A stretch of DNA of 64,000 nt from Candidatus Peribacteria bacterium (GTDB lineage Bacteria > Patescibacteriota > Gracilibacteria > Peribacterales > Peribacteraceae), in assembly GCA_016866875.1 (NCBI GenBank), contig VGKY01000004.1:16808-80807 (forward strand), written 5' to 3'. Below are positions 48,176-59,877 of the stretch, one piece after another. The notes beneath the pieces are model-generated. The model did no database searches. It was not told where the DNA came from and saw only the letters and a program-made list of their open reading frames with translations. How positions within the stretch are numbered: the first letter of the stretch is position 1; each line of letters starts with the position of its first letter. The translations under genes and the position numbers were made by a program.

Positions 48176-49050
48176 GCTACCCCCTCGCTCAATGCCGCGA
48201 TATACGAGGCAAAGTGCCGATGGAGCAAGTGTGCTGCGACGGCGCCAAGACCGGCGATGGTGCCAGACACATTGACCGTGAGACAGGCGGAGGCAAAGTG
48301 CAAACGGATGTTTGCCCAGGGTATCTTAAACCAAGCGGGAGGGCTCTCGATCCAATTCAAGATGAGCTCCTTGTTGCGCTGGGCATTTGATTGACGCAAC
48401 TCCACGTGACGGCGGTGAATCGTTCTCCCGAGGTTCTCCAGAGTCTTTGCCGCCTCACTTGGAGAGAGGGAGTGCAGGGCTTCGACCGTCGGCAAACCTG
48501 CAGAAAGTTCCACAGCCTCTTCGCGCTCACGATCCCACGTGTGCTGCTCTAAAGCGACAATGACCGCGATGAGAGATTCGCGGGCGCCGGTCATCTTGCC
48601 GTCCTCGTCATCGTACTCCCCTGCCTGATCGTGGAGATCGACGACGGTATGCAGATGGTCGAGATCGCGGATCGCCAGCGAAGAGAGGAAAACAGCGGCA
48701 GTCTCATCTTGGGAAAATCCCGCATCAATCTGGGATCCCGTCCAGTGTCGCTTGCTCTGGAGGATACCTTCGATCGCATGGCACAATCCCCGATCCTCGC
48801 GCCCGGCTTGAGAGAGCCAATCCTGCCGCCGCTTCTCCATTGCTCGTACGTAGGCCAGGTACGCATCGAGTGATCCGAGAGCTGCAGATAGCTCAGCATG
48901 CTCTGCGGCGAGCAACTCGTGCAGAGACTGGAGATGCGCATCGGAGAGCTGATCGATGAGCTGCATCCATGCAGCGATCTCTCCATCCTTCATGAGCTTG
49001 AGGGAGAGGGTCACTCTCAGGACATCCCGAAGGGAGAAGATGGGCTCCAT
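48172..49050 (-). CDS. Hypothetical protein, 292 aa
   Basis: This is a soluble, mostly alpha-helical protein with a hydrophobic C-terminal stretch (ACLTVNVSGTIAGLGAVAA), which could be a membrane or dimer contact. No domain is recognised. The start at ATG 49050 has TACAGA 9 nt upstream. It lies 43 nt downstream of ribD on the same strand. Confidence 0.55.
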   Translation of the reverse strand: MEPIFSLRDVLRVTLSLKLMKDGEIAAWMQLIDQLSDAHLQSLHELLAAEHAELSAALGSLDAYLAYVRAMEKRRQDWLSQAGREDRGLCHAIEGILQSKRHWTGSQIDAGFSQDETAAVFLSSLAIRDLDHLHTVVDLHDQAGEYDDEDGKMTGARESLIAVIVALEQHTWDREREEAVELSAGLPTVEALHSLSPSEAAKTLENLGRTIHRRHVELRQSNAQRNKELILNWIESPPAWFKIPWANIRLHFASACLTVNVSGTIAGLGAVAAHLLHRHFASYIAALSEGVA

Positions 49051-49093
49051 AGCATTTGCTCTGTATGAATGAATTTTATCATAAATAGCCATT

Positions 49094-50149
49094 TTAAGCC
49101 ATATCTGACTTCCCTGCGCCAATCAGGGTGATATCAGCATCCAGGAGCCTTGCCGCAGAAAAAGCATCCCATGTCCTCTGTCCACCTTCAACGAGCACGC
49201 TGGTGATGCCATGGAAATCCTGCGTGGGGGTGGTGAGAATTTGCAAGAGCACCGGAAGATCAAACTCCCTCTTTGCATCGAGCGGAACACCAAGAATGCG
49301 AACACCGCGTTCCTGAAGGATCCGTATCTTTTCCTCGGAATCTTCGGACTGCCTGGACTCCTTGAAATCATGCATCACCACCATCGTCCCCTTCGCCATC
49401 TCCCCACTCACAATCTTCGCAGCCAACGGAATCCGCAAATCCGGATCAAGAATGATGCGCAGTGGTTGATAATTCTTCAACCCTGCCCGTCCGGCAGGCG
49501 GGCCTAATTTTTCATTCTTCATTCTCTGCGTCAGCATCGGATCATCGGTCACCACAGTGCCCACGCCAACGAGGATGGCATCGTGCATCGCACGCAGGTG
49601 CCGATGTGACCAGGCGTCCTGCTCGCTATCCGTAATCTTGAGCATGGAGCCATCGGGCCGCGCGATAGCTCCGGAGAGTGTGCAGGCGCGCTTGAGGGTA
49701 ATCCACGGGCGCCCCCGAGTCATGAGAGAGACAAATCCCCGATTGAGCCACTCGCACTGCGCACGCTCCACGGGACCAAAGACAGTGATGCCGGCTGTAC
49801 GCAACCGGGCAACGCCTTTCCCCGAAACGAGAGGATTGGGATCGAGCATCCCAAAGACCACCGTACGAATGCCGCTTGCGATAATCGCCTCGGTGCATGG
49901 AGGCGTCTTTTTTTCCGTATGACAGCACGGCTCGAGATTGACATAGAGCACATCCTCTTCACGTACTTTTTGATCAAATTTTTTGATCAATAAGACTTCC
50001 GCATGCGGTCCTCCAAACTGCTCATGGAAAGCTTCTGCAATGATGTTTCCCCCACCAACGAGCACCGCACCGACCATCGGGTTGATGCCGGTATGCCTAT
50101 GTCCCATCTTCGCAAGCTCGAGACACCGATGCATGAAGGCAGAATGCAT
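49094..50149 (-). CDS. ribD: Bifunctional riboflavin deaminase/reductase RibD
   Basis: This is the second and third step of riboflavin synthesis: deamination then reduction of the pyrimidine intermediate. The deaminase half shows GGPHAEVLLI (HAE zinc ligand and Glu) and NLEPCCHTEKKTPPCTEAI (zinc Cys). The reductase half starts at RPWITLKRACTLSGAIARPDG and has AILVGVGTVVTDDP and SVLVEGG. A stretch of about 20 residues (MKNEKLGPPAGRAGLKNYQ) between DDPMLTQR and PLRII is encoded by a composite of two repeat families (49468-49534). ATG 50149 is the best start. No other riboflavin genes are seen, which makes the step an orphan here. Confidence 0.92.
   Translation of the reverse strand: MHSAFMHRCLELAKMGHRHTGINPMVGAVLVGGGNIIAEAFHEQFGGPHAEVLLIKKFDQKVREEDVLYVNLEPCCHTEKKTPPCTEAIIASGIRTVVFGMLDPNPLVSGKGVARLRTAGITVFGPVERAQCEWLNRGFVSLMTRGRPWITLKRACTLSGAIARPDGSMLKITDSEQDAWSHRHLRAMHDAILVGVGTVVTDDPMLTQRMKNEKLGPPAGRAGLKNYQPLRIILDPDLRIPLAAKIVSGEMAKGTMVVMHDFKESRQSEDSEEKIRILQERGVRILGVPLDAKREFDLPVLLQILTTPTQDFHGITSVLVEGGQRTWDAFSAARLLDADITLIGAGKSDMA
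49468..49534. repeat. Composite repeat inside ribD
   Basis: It combines an AATTCTTCAACC/TTCATTCTTCATTC tract with a diverged CCTGCC...GGCAGG palindrome (49481-49504), read in frame. Confidence 0.7.
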
Positions 50150-50159
50150 GGCCAAAGTA

Positions 50160-50188
50160 TTGCACAGAGGCAAAGCAAAGGGGATGAT
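50160..50188 (+). promoter_or_regulatory. Promoter of the 117-aa hypothetical gene
   Basis: TTGCAC (50160-50165), spacer 17, GATGAT (50183-50188), 8 nt to ATG 50197. Confidence 0.55.
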
Positions 50189-50196
50189 CACCCTCC

Positions 50197-50550
50197 ATGG
50201 ATAGTATGGAACTAGAACCGGCACCTGACGCTTCTGAAAAGCTCAATGACGTAGTAGAGGAGCGTCTGCGCGACATGATTGAACTGTGCCACCTCCTCTT
50301 TGAGGTAATACCGGAATTGCGTGACAACATCGTCGACCGCATGCTCGAAATTGAGGCAGTGTTTCTTGCTGGGTCAACTCAGAGGCTCACTATGCCGATC
50401 TCGGAGCCTGCTTCTGGTCCCAATAATGGGGAAGATCGGGAGGAGACCATCCGCAGCCTGATGGGCAAGCTTGGCGTGGGATACGAGTCCTTCACGCGCG
50501 AGGGCATGCTGGTGGCCTATATCAGACATGCACCAGAAAATCATGGTTAA
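50197..50550 (+). CDS. Hypothetical protein, 117 aa
   Basis: This is an acidic, mainly helical protein, not recognised. It is followed by a second unknown gene that overlaps its stop, so the two are probably translated from one mRNA. It is divergent from ribD. Confidence 0.55.
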   Translation: MDSMELEPAPDASEKLNDVVEERLRDMIELCHLLFEVIPELRDNIVDRMLEIEAVFLAGSTQRLTMPISEPASGPNNGEDREETIRSLMGKLGVGYESFTREGMLVAYIRHAPENHG

Positions 50551-51068
50551 GATGGAGCACTACCACTTCCGGCCTTCAGAGCTCCCTAAGCCAATTCGAG
50601 ATCATCTGCTTCGGACTGAGGATTTCAGGTTCTCTTTTCCAAATCACCAGGACGAGATGTTCACTGTTGGCATCGTGGACCCAAGCGCAAACTCAGCTGT
50701 CCCCAACTTTACGGGAATGCCCGATGGTCAGAATCTCTACATCTCAGAAGAAGCCCTCTCTGTGCCCTCGTTACAAGAAGCAACCCTGAGGCATGAAATC
50801 CTCTGTTGTAGAAACTTAGCAGGAGTGGAAGGGCACAGCTGCACGGAGATCGAGAATGCAGTTCTCGCGGAGTACACCCCATTCCCCGATGTACTCGAAG
50901 GACTCATTGCCGCACGCCTCAGGATGTTCCGTGCGCTTGTAGCCTTTATGGGCATCGATCCCGATCGCCCCAAAGACTCAGTGGAGACGGGAATTCTCGC
51001 TACCCGACGGTATCTGGAGAACCTTGCGACTGGAAAGGGAATCATCGTTCCGAAGTGGGCACCAAAGC

Positions 51069-53171
<2,103 letters not shown>

Positions 53172-53441
53172 GATGAAGGTGGGCAGAGAGGGTGCAGGGA
53201 GTAGAAAAAAGGCACCCTAGGAGGATGCCGAGGCATCCAAAAGTCCAAGAGAATATACGGAATCGTGGCAAAGGATGCAATGGCGCTTCCCGGAGAAATC
53301 AGCGGGAAACGAGACCCGTATGGCGCATTAAACGGGTGATACGCAGATCGTGCTCTGTGAAACGATGCGCATTGACCGATGTACGGTCACGGAATGCACC
53401 GCGGCATGATCCAGTGCTTCGGCGACAAGATCAAGCAGTAC

Positions 53442-53894
53442 TTATTTTGCCAAGTGCGCAAACGCCTTGTTGGCCTGCGCCATCTTGATCACGTCCTGCT
53501 TCTTCTTGAAGGCTGCTCCCTGGTCTGTAGATGCATCGAGGAGCTCGAGTGCGAGGCGATGAGCCATCGGGATGCCCTTGCGGCTGCGAGCGGCATCGAG
53601 AATCCAACGGACGGAAAGCGCTACCTGGCGCTTGGGAGTTACCTCCACCGGCACCTGGTACACGGCGCCTGCTACGCGCTTCGGGCGGACCTCGACCAAC
53701 GGTGTGACATTGAGAAGAGCCTTCTGAAAGACCTCCAGCGGGGGATCCTTGGTGCGGGTCTTGATGATATCGAGAGCGTCCTGAAAGACGGTGCGAGCAA
53801 CGGACTTCTTGCCATCGCGCATGAGGCAGCAGATGAACTTCTCGATCTGGAGATCGGAACCTTCCGGGATATATGCTTTGACGGGCTTGGACAT
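53442..53894 (-). CDS. rpsG: Ribosomal protein S7
   Basis: This 150-residue protein nucleates assembly of the 30S head. It matches S7 throughout, with LMRDGKKSVARTVFQDAL, EVRPKRVAGAVYQVPVEV and RWILDAARSRKGIPMAHRLALEL. It lies in the conserved order rpsL-rpsG-fusA, though separated from rpsL by a repeat-rich spacer. Confidence 0.96.
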   Translation of the reverse strand: MSKPVKAYIPEGSDLQIEKFICCLMRDGKKSVARTVFQDALDIIKTRTKDPPLEVFQKALLNVTPLVEVRPKRVAGAVYQVPVEVTPKRQVALSVRWILDAARSRKGIPMAHRLALELLDASTDQGAAFKKKQDVIKMAQANKAFAHLAK

Positions 53895-53896
53895 AC

Positions 53897-54023
53897 GGAG
53901 GAATTATGAAGGAAGAATGAGGAATGAGGAATGGATTTCTTCTGGAAAAAATGGATGCGAGTGGATGGCAGAGAACTGCCGAATATTCGTAATTCTTAAT
54001 TCGTAATTCATAATTCTTAATTC
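53897..54023. repeat. ATTCCTCATTCC and AATTCTTAATTC repeats in the rpsL-rpsG spacer
   Basis: GAATGAGGAATGAGGAATGG at 53910-53932 and AATTCTTAATTCGTAATTC-type units at 53989-54023. They interrupt a ribosomal operon that is compact in most bacteria. Confidence 0.75.
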
Positions 54024-54439
54024 TTCTTAGGCTTCTTCGCACCATAGCGTGAGCGACCCTGCTTCCTGTCGCGCACACCCTCGGTGTCGAGGATGCCCCG
54101 CACGATGTGGTAGCGAACACCTGGAAGGTCCTTCACGCGTCCGCCACGGATGAGGACAACAGAGTGCTCCTGGAGGTTATGACCCTCACCCATGATATAG
54201 GCCTTCACTTCGTGACCATTGGTCAGGCGCACACGGGCGATCTTTCGGAGAGCAGAGTTCGGCTTCTTGGGCGTCATCGTGGTGACCTTCACGCAAACAC
54301 CGCGCTTGAAGGGCGAGCCCTTGGGAAGCGGAACGGCACGCATGTTGAGCGCATTCCAGGTGTACTGCAGGGCGGGTGCCTTGCTCTTGCGACGCTTCTG
54401 ACTGCGGCCACGGCGGATGAGCTGGTTAACGGTAGGCAT
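54017..54439 (-). CDS. rpsL: Ribosomal protein S12
   Basis: This 140-residue decoding-centre protein starts [12 protein letters not shown] and has the conserved [16 protein letters not shown] and [13 protein letters not shown]. The C-terminal lysine-rich tail (KKPKKN) is encoded partly by the adjacent AATTCTTAATTC repeat. It follows rpoC by 57 nt. Confidence 0.96.
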   Translation of the reverse strand: MPTVNQLIRRGRSQKRRKSKAPALQYTWNALNMRAVPLPKGSPFKRGVCVKVTTMTPKKPNSALRKIARVRLTNGHEVKAYIMGEGHNLQEHSVVLIRGGRVKDLPGVRYHIVRGILDTEGVRDRKQGRSRYGAKKPKKN

Positions 54440-54496
54440 TGCGGACGGAGGGTAGGGAGATTCGGGAAAAGAGTAAAGGAAAAAGGGCTACATTGG

Positions 54497-57400
54497 CTAA
54501 CCGCCGGCAGCCTCCTTGGCTGCTTGCTCCGAGATGTAGCGGTCGCGGAAGACCTCACCTGTAGGAATGAGGCGTCCGATGATGACGTTCTCTTTAAGAC
54601 CCTGCAGCGTGTCGACGCGCCTCGTTGTTGCCGCCTCGACGAGCACGCGGATGGTCTCCTGGAAGGAGGCTCCGGCAAGCCAGCTGTCGGTTGCAAGCGC
54701 CGCGCGGGTGATACCGAGGAGGAGAGGCTCATACGTCGCGAGCTTCTTCCCCTTATTGAGGGCATCGTTCTGGTGGAGCACCTCGCCGATATCCGCAGTT
54801 TCCCCGGGCAGCAACGTCGTATCACCGGCATCAATGATGCGCACCTTGGAAAACATCTTGCGAACGATGATCTCGAGGTGCTTGTCGTTGATCGTCTGAC
54901 CCTGGGACGAGTAGATGTGCTGCACCTCCTGGATGATGTAATTCTGCACGGCGTACGCCCCCTGCTTCTCGAGAAGCTCGTGGAGATTGTAGTGACCAGC
55001 ATTGAGTGCCTGACCGGCTTCGACCATGTCGCCGGTCTTCACGAGCACCGTCTCGCGGGTACCGAACTCGGTGGTACGCTCCTGGATCTCATCGTGACGG
55101 ATGCGAACTTCGCCCCCCTCAGTAACGCTGATGGTGCCACCGATCAGCGCCTTCACCGTCGACTTGTCCGTCGAGGACTTTGCGATCACCGAGCGCTCGC
55201 GTACCTGCTGGCCTTTCTTCACCGTGATCTTGAATCCGGCAGGGATGAGGTAACGATCTTCGCCGCGCTCCTGCGCGACGACATGTACCGTTGTGCGGCC
55301 AGATGCGTGCGAGACTTTGACTTTTCCTGCGACGTCGCTGAGCACGGCGGGTGTGCGGGGCGTGCGAGCCTCAAAGAGCTCCTCCACGCGCGTGAGACCC
55401 TGCGTGATATCGCTTCCTTCGGCGACTCCTCCCATGTGGAAGGTACGCATGGTGAGCTGGGTTCCCGGTTCTCCGATGCTCTGTGCGGCGATGATACCCA
55501 CCGGCGTCCCGATGGCGACCGGCTTATTGTCTCCAAGATCACGACCGTAGCACTTCTGGCAGATGCCCCGGAGAGTCTTGCACGTCATGACGGATCTCAG
55601 CGGCAGGGCCTCCACTTTGTGGTCCTTGATGCTCTGCATAATCGCGGCATCAATCTCCTGGTTGCGCTTGGCGATCGTCTTGCCACCGACCTCGAGATCC
55701 TGCGCAAGCATGCGGCCGAAGATGCGCGTCTCGAACTTCTCGCCGATCTTTTCGCTGTCCTTCCTGGTGACCCAGTGGAAATCGGTGCTACCACAGTCCT
55801 CTTCACGAATGATGATGTCTTGGACGGCGTCGACGAGGCGGCGCGTGAGGTAACCAGCTTCGGCAGTCTTCAAGGCAGTATCGGACTTTCCCTTGCGTCC
55901 TCCGTGCGTGGCGATGAAGAACTCGAGCACGGAGAATCCGTCTTTGAGGTTGCTCTGAATCGGAAGCTCGATCGTGCGGCCGGAGGGGTTCGCTACGAGC
56001 CCCTTCATGCCGGCCAACTGCGTCACCTGCCCCCAGTTTCCACGAGCGCCCGAGTCGATGACGTAGGTGATGGGATTCTCGGGAACCGTGAGGAAATCAT
56101 TGATCATGACGGCTCCCACTTCGTTTTTCGCCTTGGACCAGATGCGGATCGCGTGGCTGTAACGCTCATCGCTGGTAATGAGCCCCTTCCAGAAGTAATT
56201 GTTGATCACGCGCACCTTCTCACTCGCCTCCTCAACGATCTCATCGCGCTCCGTGGGGATGCGGATGTCAGACTGGGCGATAGAGAGGCCCGACTTCGTG
56301 ACGAAGTGGAACCCGATGTCTTTGATGCGATCGGCGAAAGCGACGGTCTCCTCGCGTCCCGCAAGCTCGAGGGAGCGGGCGATGATGTCGCTCAAGTCCT
56401 TCTTCTTCATGGTCTTATTCACAAAGCCCAAGACTACAGGAACGATCTCCTGGAACTTCAAGCGTCCAACGGACGTCTCCACTATTGCCTTCGCGCCGTC
56501 CGCGTGGGTGTATCGCACGAGGATCTTCGCCTGCAGATCGACAAGTCCGTGATCGTAGGCGAGCATTGCCTCGGCCGGGGTGCCGAAGGTCATCTTCTCC
56601 CCCCTGCGGCCATCGTGCACCTGCGTGAGGAAGTAACACCCAAGCACCATGTCCTGAACCGGGTTGATGACCGGTTCTCCGGCGGAAGGCTTGAGGACGT
56701 TATTGGAAGCAGCCATGAGTTCCCGGGCTTCCTTCTGCGCCTTCTCAGAAAGCGGTACGTGCACGGCCATCTGGTCTCCATCGAAGTCGGCATTGAAAGC
56801 AGCGCACACGAGCGGATGGAGCTGGATCGCGAGTCCCTCGACGAGTACGGGCTTGAATGCCTGGATACCGAGACGGTGCAGGGTCGGCGCACGGTTGAGG
56901 AGCACGTATTTGTCCTGAATCACCTCCTCAAGGATGTCCCACACCTCCCTGCCGCTATCCTGGACGATGCGCTCGGCTCCTTTGACATTATGCGCGAATT
57001 CATCGCGGATGAGGCGACCGATGACGAAGGGTTTGAAGAGCTTCATCGCCATCTCTTTTGGGAGTCCGCACTGTTGCAGTCGCAAGTGGGGACCGACCAC
57101 GATCACGGAGCGGCCCGAGTAATCGACACGCTTTCCGAGGAGGTTCTGGCGGAATCGCCCCTGCTTGCCTTTGAGCATGTCAGAAAGCGATCGCAGCTTC
57201 CGGCGATCCCCCGCGGTAAAGAGCGTCTTTCCCGCGCGAGCGGAGTTGTTGAGCAACGTATCGACGGACTCTTGGAGCATGCGCTTCTCGTTGCGGCAGA
57301 TGACCTCCGGCGCGCCGATGCTCATGAGCTTCTTTAAGCGGTTGTTGCGGTTGATGACGCGGCGGTACAGATCGTTTAAGTCGGATGCGGCGAAGCGGCC

Positions 57401-58363
57401 GCCATCGAGCTGGACCATCGGGCGCAGATCCGGGGGGATCACGGCGAGACGCGTGAGGATCGTCCACTCGGCTTTGATGCCGGCCTTCTTGAGGGAGCTC
57501 ACGAGCTTAATGCGCTTCATGATCTTCTTGAGCTTCTGTCCGCTGCTCTCCTCGCGCTCCTTCTCCAGATCCTCCACGAGCTTTTCCAAATGGATATTCA
57601 TGACGATCTCCCGGAGAGACTCCGCACCCGTACCGGCGCGGAAGACATGTCCGAACTTCATGTTCATTTCACGGAACTTCAACTCAGAGAGGACGCTGCC
57701 GACCCTAAGGTTCTTCAAATCGTCTGCGGCATCGCGGTGGTTGCTCTTGAGAGACTCGAGCTTGTCGGCGAACTCCTTGTCGAGTGCGTCGAGCTGGGCG
57801 CGCGTCGCATCGCTCTCCTGCATCTGCTTCTTGCTATCCTCATACTCGCGCTTCACTTGGTTCTTGCGCTTTTCGAAACCCTCATCGAGCTCCGCCTGCG
57901 CGATCTTCTTGGCATCCTCATCGACGGAGATGACGATGTACGCAGCGAAGTACACGATCTGCTCGAGCGTCTTGATGGGCAAATCAAGGAGAAGCCCCAA
58001 GCGCGACGGCGAGCTTCGGAGGAACCAGATGTGCGTGACAGGAACCGCCAAGTTGATGTGCCCCATGCGCTCGCGGCGGACGATGCTCCTGGTCACTTCC
58101 ACGCCACACTTCTCACACACGACCCCTGCGTAGCGTACGCCCTTGTATTTTCCGCAGAAGCACTGGAAGTTCTTCGTGGGTCCGAAGATACGCTCGCAGA
58201 AGAGGCCGTCGGGCTCCGCGCGCTGCGTGCGGTAGTTCACGGTCTCGGGCTTGGTGATCTCTCCGCGAGACCATCCGAGGATGTCTTCCGGGGAGGAAAC
58301 CGTGACCGAAACGGCATCGAAGCTATCCGTCGCCGCGGACTTGGGAGTGGAGGGAGGGGGCAT
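54497..58363 (-). CDS. rpoC: RNA polymerase beta' subunit
   Basis: This 1288-residue subunit has the N-terminal zinc ribbon ([20 protein letters not shown]), the catalytic [15 protein letters not shown] (three Asp hold Mg), the bridge/trigger region, and the C-terminal zinc site around [16 protein letters not shown] 58363 was chosen from a longer frame. A TATAAT promoter 103 nt upstream gives it its own transcription start. rpoB, the usual upstream neighbour, is not present here; the next upstream genes are a small lipoprotein and a zinc-ribbon protein. Confidence 0.97.
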   Translation of the reverse strand: MPPPSTPKSAATDSFDAVSVTVSSPEDILGWSRGEITKPETVNYRTQRAEPDGLFCERIFGPTKNFQCFCGKYKGVRYAGVVCEKCGVEVTRSIVRRERMGHINLAVPVTHIWFLRSSPSRLGLLLDLPIKTLEQIVYFAAYIVISVDEDAKKIAQAELDEGFEKRKNQVKREYEDSKKQMQESDATRAQLDALDKEFADKLESLKSNHRDAADDLKNLRVGSVLSELKFREMNMKFGHVFRAGTGAESLREIVMNIHLEKLVEDLEKEREESSGQKLKKIMKRIKLVSSLKKAGIKAEWTILTRLAVIPPDLRPMVQLDGGRFAASDLNDLYRRVINRNNRLKKLMSIGAPEVICRNEKRMLQESVDTLLNNSARAGKTLFTAGDRRKLRSLSDMLKGKQGRFRQNLLGKRVDYSGRSVIVVGPHLRLQQCGLPKEMAMKLFKPFVIGRLIRDEFAHNVKGAERIVQDSGREVWDILEEVIQDKYVLLNRAPTLHRLGIQAFKPVLVEGLAIQLHPLVCAAFNADFDGDQMAVHVPLSEKAQKEARELMAASNNVLKPSAGEPVINPVQDMVLGCYFLTQVHDGRRGEKMTFGTPAEAMLAYDHGLVDLQAKILVRYTHADGAKAIVETSVGRLKFQEIVPVVLGFVNKTMKKKDLSDIIARSLELAGREETVAFADRIKDIGFHFVTKSGLSIAQSDIRIPTERDEIVEEASEKVRVINNYFWKGLITSDERYSHAIRIWSKAKNEVGAVMINDFLTVPENPITYVIDSGARGNWGQVTQLAGMKGLVANPSGRTIELPIQSNLKDGFSVLEFFIATHGGRKGKSDTALKTAEAGYLTRRLVDAVQDIIIREEDCGSTDFHWVTRKDSEKIGEKFETRIFGRMLAQDLEVGGKTIAKRNQEIDAAIMQSIKDHKVEALPLRSVMTCKTLRGICQKCYGRDLGDNKPVAIGTPVGIIAAQSIGEPGTQLTMRTFHMGGVAEGSDITQGLTRVEELFEARTPRTPAVLSDVAGKVKVSHASGRTTVHVVAQERGEDRYLIPAGFKITVKKGQQVRERSVIAKSSTDKSTVKALIGGTISVTEGGEVRIRHDEIQERTTEFGTRETVLVKTGDMVEAGQALNAGHYNLHELLEKQGAYAVQNYIIQEVQHIYSSQGQTINDKHLEIIVRKMFSKVRIIDAGDTTLLPGETADIGEVLHQNDALNKGKKLATYEPLLLGITRAALATDSWLAGASFQETIRVLVEAATTRRVDTLQGLKENVIIGRLIPTGEVFRDRYISEQAAKEAAGG

Positions 58364-58473
58364 GGGACTGTGAGGGAAAAAGGGACAATGGATACCGTGC
58401 GCACGCACGAAGACCGGTCGCCGTTTCGCGCTGTTCGTCTTAAACAGGGAAACGACTCCGGTGCATTGCATGC

Positions 58474-58501
58474 ATTATAGGAATCGGCAATCAAGACACA
58501 A
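58474..58501 (-). promoter_or_regulatory. Promoter of rpoC
   Basis: TTGTGT (58501-58496), spacer 16, TATAAT (58479-58474). Predicted start near 58467, leaving a 100-nt leader before ATG 58363. Confidence 0.6.
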
Positions 58502-58519
58502 GGGAAAAACCATGGCAAA

Positions 58520-58771
58520 TCACTCCCACCGTATTCCCTCTTCCATCTGCTCCTTCCCCTCCTTGATCTTCGCTGCCCCTTGCACGATGTTTCCCGTTCG
58601 CTGCTCGATATCACTCTTGATCTGACGGAGCGATCCACTGAGCACTTTTGCCGCATCCGTTACCGTTTGGACGCTCTGATGGATCCCATCGGAAAAGTCC
58701 TGTGGCGTACCCGGGATACAGCCTGCGAGAAGAGCACCAAGCGCCACCAAACGAATATCAAAGAGGGCCAT
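58520..58771 (-). CDS. Small lipoprotein, 83 aa
   Basis: A hydrophobic signal ends in the lipobox LGALLAGC; the mature part is hydrophilic and probably coiled-coil (AAKIKEGKEQMEEG). The start is ATG 58771, with GTG 58774 also possible. The function is unknown. Confidence 0.65.
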   Translation of the reverse strand: MALFDIRLVALGALLAGCIPGTPQDFSDGIHQSVQTVTDAAKVLSGSLRQIKSDIEQRTGNIVQGAAKIKEGKEQMEEGIRWE

Positions 58772-58804
58772 CACCAGCTATTGTTGCCCAACCGCAAGAA
58801 ATTC

Positions 58805-58834
58805 TCCATGCGCAATTCTTCATTCTTAATGCTT
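58805..58834. repeat. AATTCTTCATTCTTAATGC repeat
   Basis: A member of the AATTCTTAATTC style between the lipoprotein and the zinc-ribbon gene. Confidence 0.55.
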
Positions 58835-59185
58835 CTTTTCCGTTGTTCCGTACTTGGCAAAGAGCTTCTCAAACGACCCGTCGGACTCCTGGAGTGCATG
58901 GCTCAGCATGTCCATCTCCTGGCCGCTGAGCTCGAGAGCCGAGGAGGCATTGGCAAGGCTGCCGTGCTGCACATCGACTTCGCCCTTGGACGTCCCCTGC
59001 ACCGAAGCATGCAAGACGATGAAGGCGTTGCAGTCCTCGCACTTAAGCTGCAGCAGAAGAGAACCCGCAGCAACGACACGCACGGAGGAGAAATCCACAG
59101 GAACCCTGTTGCCGCATTGCGGGCAGCGCATCTGCTGGTAGATTCTCTGGAGGATCTGTTGGAGGGTGTGCGGATCAAGCTCCAT
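58826..59185 (-). CDS. Zinc-ribbon protein, 119 aa
   Basis: RCPQCGNRVPV and LKCEDCNAF form a four-cysteine zinc ribbon between residues about 20 and 53. The rest is acidic and helical. No specific function is recognised. TATACT (59198-59193) is 7 nt before the ATG. Confidence 0.7.
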   Translation of the reverse strand: MELDPHTLQQILQRIYQQMRCPQCGNRVPVDFSSVRVVAAGSLLLQLKCEDCNAFIVLHASVQGTSKGEVDVQHGSLANASSALELSGQEMDMLSHALQESDGSFEKLFAKYGTTEKKH

Positions 59186-59323
59186 CGATGGAAGTATAGC
59201 ACAGAGTGCAGAGGAAAAATATATACAACTGCGGGGAAAAGTGTGGAACGGAATACGGAATATCTAGCCTCGTACGCTTCCCATACCTTCCATGCGATCT
59301 TCAGCGTACAATCGGAGTTGGTT

Positions 59324-59845
59324 ATGCCTGATGCTACCCTCCACCCGCTGCGCCGATCCGCCGAGCACGCATTTGTCGCTCTCGCGGTGTTCATGGGAGT
59401 CACCGCCCTCAGCCAAGGACCATTTCGCGCGACGATCCTCGAATGGCAAACGCGAGACACGCAGGAAATTGCGATTGAGCATACGGAGAACGCAGCACTC
59501 TCGCTGGACGTCGGCGAACGTAGCGGAGCCGGAATCCTGGAATTCCGCAACGAAGGAGAGGGGGCCGTCATGCTCAGCCTCCCGGAATCCTGGAAGCGTA
59601 GGGAAGTGCGCGGAGCGAGAATCGATGATGTGGAGCGATCGGCGACGGGATTGGGATTTGTCCGGTACAGCATCCCCCCAGGAGCAACCGTCTCCTTCCT
59701 CGCCCCCGAGATCCCCGCACATCTCGTCGCCCACCATCCCTCTGCCCTACCACTCAAGATCCGCCTCTCACGCGTGGATCTCGGGCAAAATTCCGTTGCG
59801 CACGATACGGTGCTCTTGCAGGGAGAAAAGCACGAGCTCTGGTAG
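59324..59845 (+). CDS. Hypothetical exported protein, 173 aa
   Basis: An N-terminal hydrophobic segment (AFVALAVFMGVTALSQG) suggests a signal anchor. The remainder is beta-rich, with no recognised domain. The ATG at 59324 follows TACAAT by 11 nt; the frame extends far upstream but that part is antisense to the zinc-ribbon gene. The stop lies inside palindrome copy 4. Confidence 0.6.
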   Translation: MPDATLHPLRRSAEHAFVALAVFMGVTALSQGPFRATILEWQTRDTQEIAIEHTENAALSLDVGERSGAGILEFRNEGEGAVMLSLPESWKRREVRGARIDDVERSATGLGFVRYSIPPGATVSFLAPEIPAHLVAHHPSALPLKIRLSRVDLGQNSVAHDTVLLQGEKHELW

Positions 59846-59868
59846 AGACGTATTCCGTCGCTCTCTAC
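59842..59868. repeat. GTAGAGA...TCTCTAC palindrome, copy 4 (imperfect)
   Basis: GTAGAGA (59842-59848) pairs with TCTCTAC (59862-59868). Its right end, plus the following AAT, forms the TACAAT -10 of cofE (59866-59871). Confidence 0.75.
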
Positions 59869-59877
59869 AATGCCTCC

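Noticed and set aside
54107..57337. A 1076-codon open frame on the plus strand
   Set aside because: It is the mirror of rpoC and rpsL, has no domain, and results from codon bias of the real genes.
58580..59323. Long open frame continuing upstream of the 59324 gene
   Set aside because: It is antisense to the small lipoprotein and the zinc-ribbon gene, which both have clear motifs; only the part from ATG 59324 is credible.
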